DNA of 64,000 bases from Campylobacter subantarcticus LMG 24377 (GTDB lineage: Bacteria; Campylobacterota; Campylobacteria; Campylobacterales; Campylobacteraceae). The DNA lies in contig NZ_CP007773.1 of assembly GCF_000816305.1 (NCBI RefSeq), positions 1,788,996-1,852,995 on the forward strand. The letters run 5' to 3'. Shown here one piece after another: positions 56,447 through 64,000 of this stretch. A program made the position numbers and the translations under genes. The notes under the pieces were generated by a model. The model did no database searches and was not told where the DNA came from. It worked only from the letters and a program-made list of their open reading frames with translations. The stretch's first letter is position 1; every line of letters begins with the position of its first letter.

Positions 56447-57633
56447 CAAATTTAAGTTTAACTTTTCGTCCTAAAACTTTAGATGAGGTTTTAGGACAAG
56501 AAAATTTAGTAGAAATTTTTAAAAAATTCATACAAGTTTCAAAGCTTCCTCATAGTGTATTTTTTGGCCCAGCAGGTTGTGGAAAGACTTCTTTTGCAAG
56601 AGCGATAGCGTATGAATACAAACTCGACTTTTATGAGTTTGATGGAGGGAATTTTAAACTTGAAGAGCTTAGAAAAATACTAACTAAATATGAAAATTCT
56701 TTATATAAACCTTTGATCTTTATCGATGAGGTGCATAGGCTTTCAAAAACCCAACAAGAAATGCTTTTGATCCCTTTGGAAAATCAAAAATGCCTTTTCA
56801 TAGGTGCAAGCACTGAAAACCCCTACTTTACTTTAACTTCAGGTATAAGAAGCAGAAGTATGCTTTTTGAATTTAAAGGTTTAGAGTATAAAGACTTAGA
56901 AAAACTTGCCACAAAGGTACAAGAAAAATTCCAATGCAAAATCGATGATGATGCCAAAGACTTTTTGATCACTTCTAGTGCAAATGATGCAAGAAGTTTT
57001 TTAAATTTATGTGAGTTTGCTTTGGCTTTAGATAGCACTCATATCACACTTGAAACTTTGAAAAAATTAAGAGCAAATGTTTTAAGCGATGGCACTTCAA
57101 GCAAAGACACACACTATAGACTAGCTAGTTCTATGATAAAAAGCTTAAGAGGAAGTGATGTAGATGCGAGTTTGTATTATCTTGCGAGGTTGATCGATGG
57201 GGGCGAAAGTGCGGATTTTATCGCTAGAAGATTAGTGATATTTGCAAGTGAAGATATCTCAAATGCAAACCCACAAGCACTTAACCTAGCCACAAGCACA
57301 CTCATAGCAGTAAAAAACATAGGCTATCCTGAAGCTAGGATCATCTTGGCACAATGTGTGGTGTTTTTAGCAAGTTCGCCTAAGTCAAACTCAAGCTATC
57401 TTGCTATAAATGAAGCACTAAATTATGTACAAAACAACCCTGCATTAAAAATACTCCCTTATCTTGATAATAACAACCCACAAAGAAAAAACTACCTTTA
57501 CCCGCATGATTTTGGGGGTTGGGTTAAGCAAAGATATCTAGAAAAAGATTTGAAATTTTATCATAGCAAAGGCATAGGTTTTGAAGCACAGCTAGACTTA
57601 TGGCTAAATGATATGAAAAGAGTTAAAAAGTGA
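56443..57633 (+). CDS. rarA: Replication-associated recombination protein A (RarA/MgsA)
   Basis: The 396-residue clamp-loader-like AAA protein begins with LTFRPKTLDEVLGQENLV and Walker A FFGPAGCGKTSFA. Walker B FIDEVHRLSKTQQE, sensor GASTENPYF and the C-terminal tetramer domain (SNANPQALNLA) follow. It acts at stalled replication forks. tRNA-Val follows after 46 bases. Confidence 0.93.
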   Translation: MTNLSLTFRPKTLDEVLGQENLVEIFKKFIQVSKLPHSVFFGPAGCGKTSFARAIAYEYKLDFYEFDGGNFKLEELRKILTKYENSLYKPLIFIDEVHRLSKTQQEMLLIPLENQKCLFIGASTENPYFTLTSGIRSRSMLFEFKGLEYKDLEKLATKVQEKFQCKIDDDAKDFLITSSANDARSFLNLCEFALALDSTHITLETLKKLRANVLSDGTSSKDTHYRLASSMIKSLRGSDVDASLYYLARLIDGGESADFIARRLVIFASEDISNANPQALNLATSTLIAVKNIGYPEARIILAQCVVFLASSPKSNSSYLAINEALNYVQNNPALKILPYLDNNNPQRKNYLYPHDFGGWVKQRYLEKDLKFYHSKGIGFEAQLDLWLNDMKRVKK

Positions 57634-57661
57634 TTTTAAGCACAATGTAAAAATATTTTTA

Positions 57662-57667
57662 TATAAT
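57662..57667 (+). promoter_or_regulatory. -10 element of tRNA-Val
   Basis: TATAAT lies 13 bases upstream of the mature tRNA 5' end. Confidence 0.55.
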
Positions 57668-57679
57668 TTTCATTTTTAA

Positions 57680-57755
57680 GGTTCCGTAGCTCAGTTGGTA
57701 GAGCACCACCTTGACATGGTGGTGGTCGTTGGTTCAAGTCCAATCGGAGCCACCA
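57680..57755 (+). tRNA. tRNA-Val(GAC)
   Basis: This 76-base tRNA has acceptor GGTTCCG / CGGAGCC (one G-U pair), encoded ACCA, anticodon GAC in loop TTGACAT and GGTTCAAGTCC T arm. It borders the Type III R-M genes. Confidence 0.97.
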
Positions 57756-57873
57756 TTTTTTATTTCTTTCGATTTTAAAAGCATTCATATAAAAATATTC
57801 CATAAATATTTCTATAAAACACAAGAAAAAGGTGGAAAGAAAAAAATTTAAGATATTATAATTAATCTTAATT

Positions 57874-57920
57874 TGATAGTTCTTTAAATAAAACTATTTG
57901 CTCATACTCAAGAACTATCA
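57874..57920. terminator. Large inverted repeat downstream of res
   Basis: TGATAGTTCTT and AAGAACTATCA are perfect 11-base arms 25 bases apart, 30 bases beyond the res stop. It could be a long-loop terminator or a recombination relic of the restriction island. Confidence 0.45.
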
Positions 57921-57949
57921 CATGCTAATAAAAATCAAAATAACCTACC

Positions 57950-59971
57950 CTACTTTTTACCTTTCATATATTCAACAAACATTTCTTCATTTATATTTTC
58001 TTTAACCACTCCATTTTCACATTTCCATATTTTCCAATTATTATCAATTTTCACGGGAAGGTAAAAAATATACCCTGTTTTTTCACTTGCATAAATATAA
58101 GCTTCTTTTAGTTTTTCAATTTTTTCTTTATATGAAGTCTCATCTATATTTGAAGAACTACTTTTATTTACACTTTTTACTTCAAAAATATGAATTTTAT
58201 TTTGCTTATCTTTAAAGATAAAGTCGGGATAACTTGTGTGTTTTCTTGTGTGATAATAATCAAATTTAATATTTGATTTATCTATGAAATTCTTACCAAA
58301 TAAAGAAACTTCTACATTATTAATTTTTATTTTTTTGCAACATATATCTTTTAAATTAGCAAGGATTGTAAACCACTCCTCTTCAGCTTCACTATCAAAT
58401 TGAAATCTACTTCCTTTACTTTCCCATATCCAATCAGTAAATATAACTGAACTTCCATTGCTATCAAAAAAACTATAAATATCATCTCTTAATTGAACTT
58501 CAACTACATCTCCATATTTTTCATAATCTTCAACAACAGAACTTACCTTATTGCTGATATTATCTAAATTAGCATTAAACACAAACCATTTATTAAAATC
58601 TGTAACAAAATCTCTTTGCTTTTCTTTTACTTTATCACTACAAGATTGAAATTTTTTATAAGCTTTAAAAATAGACTCATTATAGTATTCTATATCATTG
58701 TTAATACAATCTGATATATCTATATCATCTAAAGCAACCTCTCTAAGAACAGTGATTTTAAATGGAGCAAATTCTTTAATTATTTCGTTTTCAAATAAAC
58801 CTTTATTAATTTCACCCTTTAATTTCACTTTTGTGCGTTTATTTTGATCTTCTTTAGGTTTTATACCATAAACATAAGCTGTGCTAAAAATTTCTTGAGT
58901 ATTTTTATCTAATTTTTCAAAATATGTTAAACAAGGATTACGCCTTATACGCCCAATAACTTGCTCATCAAGTTGTTTAGATTGTGAATTTCTAACTTGA
59001 TAAAGCATACAAGCTCTAGGCATATCAAAGCCTTCTGTTATAACCATTTTAAAGATTACAACATCAATAGGAAAATCATTTTGTTTAACATAGTTTTGCC
59101 ACAGGCTTTTATTTTTTACTTTTTCTAATCTACTATTACTTTCATAGCCATTTTCTTTTTCTACAAAACATACCCATTTTAAATCTTTTTCTTTCAAAAC
59201 TTTTTTGATGATTTCCATTTCATATTCTGCATTATTTTGATTAGAAATTTGTATTATAAAAGCAGGAACTATCCCTTCTTTATTATAAACTGCTTTAATG
59301 CTTTTAAATTTATCTAAAGCTTTGCTTAATCCACTTTCTAAATCTTCTTCATCTTCTATATATTCTACTTTTTTAATCAAATTTGCATTAACAGCGTCAT
59401 TTTCTGATATACAAACATCAAATTGATCGTTTTTGGGAGTAGCTGAAAAATTAATAACTTGAGTAAAATAATTTGATAACTCATTTAGCAGATTTGTAGC
59501 TATATGGCTTTCATCTCTTATTAAAATTATTTTTTTACCTAGATTTTTGCAAGTTTCTAAAAATACTAATAAGCTTTTTTCTTTACTAATTCTACTTGCT
59601 TTAGTATATTGTGAAGTAGGCAAAACAAACACATTATGATTTATATCAATATATAGACTATATTCTGTATTTTTTGTATTTTCTGCACCACTGCTAATGT
59701 AAAAAGGGTTTAATTTTGTAAAAGTATTTAAAGATAAATTTGCAAAACTTTCAAAATTTTGTCCTGCTAATTTTCCTTTAGAAAGAGTAGAAACTATAAA
59801 GATAAAATCATCATCGATTTCTAGCATTTTATTCATCAAGCTTGCCATCATATATGTTTTACCACTTCCAGTGGGTGCTTTTAAGGTGATATTTTCTTTC
59901 CCTTGTATAGCTAAATTAAACAAGGAATTTACAGCTTCATTTTGTAGTTCTATAATTTCTTGTTTCATCAT
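57950..59971 (-). CDS. Type III restriction endonuclease, Res subunit
   Basis: The 673-residue protein has superfamily 2 helicase motifs: Walker A KAPTGSGKTYM (about 35), DESH box in LIRDESHIA, NFSATP and QVIGRIRRNP. A C-terminal PD-(D/E)XK nuclease is seen as YPDFIF and HIFEVKS. With the Mod subunit it cleaves unmodified invading DNA after ATP-driven translocation or sliding. At 673 residues it is shorter than classic EcoP Res (about 970). It starts one codon inside the mod stop (ATGA overlap, four bases). Confidence 0.88.
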   Translation of the reverse strand: MMKQEIIELQNEAVNSLFNLAIQGKENITLKAPTGSGKTYMMASLMNKMLEIDDDFIFIVSTLSKGKLAGQNFESFANLSLNTFTKLNPFYISSGAENTKNTEYSLYIDINHNVFVLPTSQYTKASRISKEKSLLVFLETCKNLGKKIILIRDESHIATNLLNELSNYFTQVINFSATPKNDQFDVCISENDAVNANLIKKVEYIEDEEDLESGLSKALDKFKSIKAVYNKEGIVPAFIIQISNQNNAEYEMEIIKKVLKEKDLKWVCFVEKENGYESNSRLEKVKNKSLWQNYVKQNDFPIDVVIFKMVITEGFDMPRACMLYQVRNSQSKQLDEQVIGRIRRNPCLTYFEKLDKNTQEIFSTAYVYGIKPKEDQNKRTKVKLKGEINKGLFENEIIKEFAPFKITVLREVALDDIDISDCINNDIEYYNESIFKAYKKFQSCSDKVKEKQRDFVTDFNKWFVFNANLDNISNKVSSVVEDYEKYGDVVEVQLRDDIYSFFDSNGSSVIFTDWIWESKGSRFQFDSEAEEEWFTILANLKDICCKKIKINNVEVSLFGKNFIDKSNIKFDYYHTRKHTSYPDFIFKDKQNKIHIFEVKSVNKSSSSNIDETSYKEKIEKLKEAYIYASEKTGYIFYLPVKIDNNWKIWKCENGVVKENINEEMFVEYMKGKK

Positions 59972-61581
59972 TCACCTTCTATTTTTCTGCAAGTTAGCTC
60001 AAATTCTTTGCATATCCATTCTATTTTATCATGGATATTTTCAAAATCTTTTCCATAAAGTTTTTCATCTATTTTTTCAAAAACTGAATGATCGCTTGAA
60101 GCAATACTTTCAATTTCACTAACTTCTAAGCTATCTCCATAAGGAGTATTTTTTTCTAACCATTTAAAATCTTTACTTTCATCATAACATTCTCCGCTCA
60201 TGATTCTTTTTAAACGCTTTGAAGTAACATCTAGGGCAATTCCATTTGGATTTAAATCTGTTATTTCATTATTAGTAACTAAAATAAATTGTCTATTACC
60301 ACCATCTTGTTTGTTTAATTCCAAAACAGCATGTCCTGTAGTTCCACTACCTGCAAAGAAGTCTAGAATGATAGATTCGTTATCATTAATAATTTTACAA
60401 AGATATTGAATTAAACTAAGTGGTTTGTTGTAGTTAAAAATTTTATTTTGAAAAATTTCTTTCAGTTCACTAGTAGCTGTTTCATTTGTACCAACATTAT
60501 CTTTTTTAGAAATTTCTTTCGATATTTCATATAATATTTTATTAGAAATATAATTTGTTGGAGTTACACTTCTACTTCCATCTCTACAATATCTAATTGC
60601 AAATTTGTCACCTTTCACAATCAATTTTGTACCATCTTTAACTTCTTTATCTAAAAATTCTTGCGTCCACCTAAAATTACCTTGTAATCTAAAATTATTA
60701 ACTATTTTTCCATTTTGCACTAAAACATCATCCAATAATTCTATTTTATCTCGTTTTCCTTTAAGATATACACCATCTTTTAAATTAGTATCAACATAAT
60801 TAGCTAAAAAATTTAATTCTATTACAGAATTACTCTCATTATACAATGGAGCATCTCCTCCAGAAATATATTTAGCAATCATCTTATCATTATTAATATT
60901 TTTCTGATAGCAAAGGACATATTCATGTGTTTTTCGCGTTTTGCAAGATAAACTTGGAGGTGTTTCTGTTTTGTTCCAAATAAAAGTTTCTACAAAATTT
61001 CCCTCACCAAAAACTTCATCAAACAAACATTTAACATAAGCTTGATTTCTATCATCAATACTACAAAAAATAACACCATCATCTTTTAAAAGTTGTCTTG
61101 CTAGTATTAATCTTGGATAAAGCATAGAAAGCAAATTATCTCTTGTGATTGCATTGTTGTAATTAGTTTGCGCAAATTCACCTAAATCATCTTTTCCATA
61201 AGGTGGATCTATATAAATTACTTTAATTTTGTTTTTATAGTTAATTAAAAGATTTAAAAGAGCAGGATAATTATCGCCTATTATAAGTTTATGAGTAATT
61301 CCACCTTGATCAAAACTAAGATTTTCATTCTTTTTTAAATATCTTATTGTTTGTCCTTCATTTTTCTCCAAACGCACATCAAAATGAAAACCTGTTCTTT
61401 TATAAGTCATACCTAAAGCTGATATTTTCAAAACTTCTGTTTTATTTTCTGCATTATCGATAAGTTTTATTAGAAAATCTGCATTTTCTTTTTCTAATAT
61501 ACCATTACTTGCACGATCTAAAATTTTTATTTTTTCTTCTTCTTTTAATTCTTGTAAGCTTTGCAATTCATTTCTTTCCAT
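59968..61581 (-). CDS. Type III DNA adenine methyltransferase, Mod subunit
   Basis: The 537-residue beta-class N6-adenine methyltransferase has catalytic motif IV DPPYG (about residue 125), a target-recognition region and then motif I DFFAGSGTTGHAV (about 425). It sets the recognition sequence and protects host DNA. The N-terminus carries no repeat tract, so unlike many mod genes it is not obviously phase variable. An AAGG ribosome binding site precedes ATG. The pair is bounded by tRNA-Val and a 440-base non-coding stretch, fitting a laterally acquired module. Confidence 0.93.
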   Translation of the reverse strand: MERNELQSLQELKEEEKIKILDRASNGILEKENADFLIKLIDNAENKTEVLKISALGMTYKRTGFHFDVRLEKNEGQTIRYLKKNENLSFDQGGITHKLIIGDNYPALLNLLINYKNKIKVIYIDPPYGKDDLGEFAQTNYNNAITRDNLLSMLYPRLILARQLLKDDGVIFCSIDDRNQAYVKCLFDEVFGEGNFVETFIWNKTETPPSLSCKTRKTHEYVLCYQKNINNDKMIAKYISGGDAPLYNESNSVIELNFLANYVDTNLKDGVYLKGKRDKIELLDDVLVQNGKIVNNFRLQGNFRWTQEFLDKEVKDGTKLIVKGDKFAIRYCRDGSRSVTPTNYISNKILYEISKEISKKDNVGTNETATSELKEIFQNKIFNYNKPLSLIQYLCKIINDNESIILDFFAGSGTTGHAVLELNKQDGGNRQFILVTNNEITDLNPNGIALDVTSKRLKRIMSGECYDESKDFKWLEKNTPYGDSLEVSEIESIASSDHSVFEKIDEKLYGKDFENIHDKIEWICKEFELTCRKIEGE

Positions 61582-61997
61582 TTTACGCCTTTCTTAAATT
61601 ATTATCTAATAAATTACTATTCATTTGTTGAGTAAAATCATGATATTTATTTTGTAAAATTATAATAAAAATACATAAGATAATTATTTAAAATATTTTT
61701 AGATATACATAAAAATTACAAATCATAAATTAAAAAATAATCTCAAAAAATCATTTTTTTCTATGAGCTTCGCAGGGAATATTTGTTATTACCAAAAATT
61801 TTCACTTAGTTTTTATATTTGCAAGACAAAATATTTAATGCTTGTAATTAAAAATCAAAAAGAAATACTATAATTTCTAATTAGCTAAAATATAATAAAA
61901 ATTTTAAGAATGTCAGATCTAGTGACTTTAGTACTAGCACAAATTCAAAAAATAAACACAATGTTTAACATGATCTATGAAAATGCAAAATGATATC
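61582..61997. other. AT-rich stretch upstream of mod with one mini-ORF
   Basis: No normal gene or RNA is seen. A 27-codon frame (61910-61993, plus strand, MSDLVTLVLAQIQKINTMFN start) lacks a ribosome binding site and may be a gene scrap. The mod promoter should lie at the left end. Confidence 0.5.
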
Positions 61998-62021
61998 TAG
62001 GTAGTTTTACTAAACTACCTA
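61998..62021. terminator. Terminator of the DUF305 gene
   Basis: TAGGTAGTTT / AAACTACCTA is a ten-base stem with loop TACT, three bases beyond the DUF305 stop. A T-run on the plus strand makes it effective in that direction too. Confidence 0.75.
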
Positions 62022-62024
62022 TTT

Positions 62025-62645
62025 TTACATATATTTTAATAAATTCGTAAATTCTTGAATTTCTTTTTCTTGATCTAAGATGATTTTTTTAGCGATTTCT
62101 CTTATAGTTTCATCTTTAGAGTAAAATAAAATTTGTTTTGAAGCATCTACCGCACCTTGATGGTGTGCTATCATCGCTTCTAGAAAGTCTTTATTGATGT
62201 TTTTACTTTCTTTAACTGAACTCATTAAAATCATCATTTTTTGCATGAGTTCTTTTTCTTCTTGGACAAATTTTTTATAAGTTTCCTCATCGATTTGAGT
62301 TTTTGTGTAAAGATTTTCATTTAAAATTTCTTGAAATTCTTGAATTTCTTTTTCTTGAACTTTGATGATATTTTGAGCGATTTTTTTCATCTCTTCGCTT
62401 TTAGTATGCTCTAACAAAAGCTTTGATGAGTCAATCGCACCTTGATGGTGTGGGATCATATTAGCTAAAAAATCTCTTTCTATATCATTGCTTTGCACTA
62501 AAGGGTTTTTCATCATCGCTTCGTGCATACTCATCATGATTTGTGCTGATACACTTTCAGAAGATCCATGGTGAGCATGATGAGAATTAGAAGCAAGCAA
62601 AGAACTCGCTAAAACCAAACTTGAAACCATAATTTTAAATTTCAT
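62025..62645 (-). CDS. Exported tandem DUF305 protein
   Basis: The 206-residue protein has a signal peptide (MVSSLVLASSLLAS|NSHH), a His-rich start (HHAHHG) and two DUF305 four-helix units. Each unit holds the signature MIPHHQGAIDSS or MIAHHQGAVDAS. DUF305 proteins belong to the ferritin-like superfamily, and some bind copper (CopM). Periplasmic metal handling is likely but unproven. A hairpin follows its stop. Confidence 0.85.
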   Translation of the reverse strand: MKFKIMVSSLVLASSLLASNSHHAHHGSSESVSAQIMMSMHEAMMKNPLVQSNDIERDFLANMIPHHQGAIDSSKLLLEHTKSEEMKKIAQNIIKVQEKEIQEFQEILNENLYTKTQIDEETYKKFVQEEKELMQKMMILMSSVKESKNINKDFLEAMIAHHQGAVDASKQILFYSKDETIREIAKKIILDQEKEIQEFTNLLKYM

Positions 62646-62766
62646 TTTTTTCCTTAACTTTATATTTTAAAAACAAAAATATATAAAAATATCCCAAACT
62701 AAAATTAACCAAAAAATTCAATTTTTTTTTGTTATAATTTATATAAAAATATCACAAGGATGGAAA

Positions 62767-63399
62767 ATGCTTAAAGAACTACTTGAAATAAAAAAAGAAA
62801 TGGAACCTATAATTCATGATTGTTCAGTAAAAATTCAAGTAGCCGCAAGAGAAGTGATCGTAAGAAAAAGAGAATATGAAATTTATGGTCCTATGATCGA
62901 TAGAGTATACCTTGATAATGCAATTTATATTAAAATTTTTGGTAGTGGGCGTGATACTAAAAGCACTAAAGTAGATATCAAAAATGGACTTTATATGGTG
63001 TATGTAGCTCCTGATAAACCAACCAACCAAGAAATCATGAATAAACTAAAAATTGCATTCGAAAGCATTGATAACAAATTCATTTCAAGAATTTTAGAAC
63101 TAAACCGAAGAATGAAAGAAGTGATCAATAAAACCCAAGCTACTCTAGCAAAAGCATCTAATATGAATGTTTTAATAGAAACAAACATCGGCGAAGCAAG
63201 TGCGGCACATAAATTTGTAATAACTATAAAATACCTCAAAGACAATCAAAAATTAGAACTAAAAAATTCAAAATCAGCTGGTAGCTTTAGAGATACTAAA
63301 AATCACATCAACCTAGTAGTAGAAAAAAGCACTGATTCAGCTGTATGTGAAAAACTACTCCATGATGTAGAAGTTTATTTCATAGGTAGCGGAAAATAA
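62767..63399 (+). CDS. Conserved cytoplasmic protein, unknown function
   Basis: The 210-residue protein has no signal or membrane segment. Two helical segments (1-35 and about 105-140) flank beta-rich parts (YEIYGPMIDRVYLDNAIYIK and HKFVITIKYLK). I recognise no domain. It has an AAGGA ribosome binding site and is convergent with ruvC, two bases apart. Confidence 0.8.
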   Translation: MLKELLEIKKEMEPIIHDCSVKIQVAAREVIVRKREYEIYGPMIDRVYLDNAIYIKIFGSGRDTKSTKVDIKNGLYMVYVAPDKPTNQEIMNKLKIAFESIDNKFISRILELNRRMKEVINKTQATLAKASNMNVLIETNIGEASAAHKFVITIKYLKDNQKLELKNSKSAGSFRDTKNHINLVVEKSTDSAVCEKLLHDVEVYFIGSGK

Positions 63400-63401
63400 A
63401 A

Positions 63402-63878
63402 TCACTTTTTCACTCTCAAATTTGCTAAATGTGTCAAAGCCACTGCGATAGCATCTGTGATATCAAGTGGCTTGATATCTTTTGAAATTCCAAGTAATCT
63501 TTTTACCATAAAAGCTACTTGCTCCTTAGTAGCTTTTGCTTTACCTGTTACCGTTTTTTTAACTTGTAAAGGCGTATACTGTGCAAATTCTCCATGAGTT
63601 TGTAGAATTTTTAAACTCAAAGCTCCACGAAATTGAGCTAATTTTAGCACTGTTTTTGGATTATAAGCAAAAAATATATCTTCGATCGCTATCTCATCAA
63701 ATTGATGATTTTTAAAGATCAGATCAAGTCCTTCACATAATTCTGTAATTTGATACTGTAAATCATTAGGCTTGATTTTAATAAGCCCTGCTTCTATGAG
63801 TTGATTTTTATTATTAATCCTTTCTACGATAGCGTATCCACAATACCTAGAACCAGGATCTATCCCTAACACCTTCAA
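63402..63878 (-). CDS. ruvC: Holliday junction resolvase
   Basis: The 158-residue endonuclease resolves recombination intermediates with RuvAB. Acidic active-site residues are in [17 protein letters not shown] and [12 protein letters not shown]. Length matches the family. In Campylobacter the gene neighbours dnaA, and DnaA-box-like sequences follow here. Confidence 0.96.
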   Translation of the reverse strand: MKVLGIDPGSRYCGYAIVERINNKNQLIEAGLIKIKPNDLQYQITELCEGLDLIFKNHQFDEIAIEDIFFAYNPKTVLKLAQFRGALSLKILQTHGEFAQYTPLQVKKTVTGKAKATKEQVAFMVKRLLGISKDIKPLDITDAIAVALTHLANLRVKK

Positions 63879-63879
63879 A

Positions 63880-64000
63880 CTTTTTCACCTTTTTATTCAC
63901 ATGCATGTGAAATTTAAATTTTTATGTGAATAATTTTAACCATTTTTTATAAAAAATAAGCTAGAATTTTAAGTTTTACACCATAATTTTAAGAAAAATA
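63880..64000. other. Putative chromosomal origin segment (DnaA boxes and AT-rich DNA)
   Basis: Two perfect TTATTCACA boxes face each other (63893-63901 plus; 63925-63933 minus). TTTCACA (minus, 63906-63912) and a weaker TTTTCACC (plus, 63882-63889) lie with them. The centre is a 16-base palindrome TTCACATGCATGTGAA (63896-63911). An AT-rich tail runs to the window edge. Placement directly upstream of ruvC fits an oriC flank next to dnaA. Confidence 0.7.

Noticed and set aside
57680..61997. Phage or integrative island at tRNA-Val
   Set aside because: I found no integrase gene and no copy of the tRNA 3' end on the far side, so an att-bounded island is not supported.

Overview
The window is low-GC, densely coded DNA from a thermotolerant Campylobacter, most likely a member of the Campylobacter lari group. 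The evidence is gene content and order. A cmeRABC efflux block sits between ccoG/rpsU and a hemN-like/hemJ/lspA/glmM block. Other recognisable Campylobacter genes are a cfbpABC iron transporter, a Cgb globin behind an NssR-type operator, and a ctsG-tsaD-pgp1-dxr-cdsA operon. The right edge has ruvC followed by clustered DnaA boxes, which suggests that it abuts the chromosomal origin and dnaA. Species assignment is inference; no 16S rRNA is present.

Layout. 1-2.5 kb: the edge of an HD-like protein, a WG-repeat protein and a class III Fic AMP-transferase. 2.6-6.2 kb: ferric iron ABC transporter cfbpCBA (minus strand) with a candidate Fur box. 6.4-10.8 kb: dmsABC plus a TorD/DmsD-type chaperone for DMSO/S-oxide respiration. 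10.9-13.4 kb: globin cgb, a GlcG/HbpS-like protein and a cyclic-peptide-type ABC exporter. 13.7-21.6 kb: accessory surface locus with a large secreted passenger-like protein whose start region carries a G9 tract, a TpsA exoprotein with GLUG-type repeats and a C-terminal cysteine pair, and its TpsB outer-membrane transporter. 21.6-28.6 kb: housekeeping operon (ctsG, tsaD, pgp1, dxr, cdsA, a small acidic protein, an NFACT protein) and mobA. 28.6-32.2 kb: NhaC-type transporter, ilvD and a four-tRNA operon (Gly-Leu-Cys-Ser). 32.3-36.5 kb: two chemoreceptor genes with different sensor halves and identical signalling halves. 36.5-43.4 kb: PepSY-like protein, AAA ATPase, lipoproteins, yajQ, a 2-hydroxyacid dehydrogenase, a glutathionylspermidine-synthase-like ligase, a frameshifted LysE-family gene and rpsU. 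43.5-51.5 kb: ccoG, cmeR, cmeABC and a porin remnant. 51.5-57.8 kb: hemN-like, hemJ, lspA, glmM, a DUF945-like protein, rarA and tRNA-Val. 57.9-61.6 kb: a Type III restriction-modification pair. 62-64 kb: DUF305 protein, an unknown cytoplasmic protein, ruvC and putative origin DNA.

How the genes work together. Respiratory flexibility (DMSO reductase; CcoG for cbb3 oxidase assembly), nitrosative defence (Cgb), iron uptake and drug/bile efflux are typical host-adaptation functions. The strain-variable parts are the phase-variable two-partner secretion locus, the converted chemoreceptor pair, the Type III R-M pair beside tRNA-Val, and several decaying genes. The most unusual item is the three-gene secretion locus at 13.7-21.6 kb. 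There, a barrel-less passenger protein controlled by a homopolymeric switch lies immediately upstream of a tpsA/tpsB pair.
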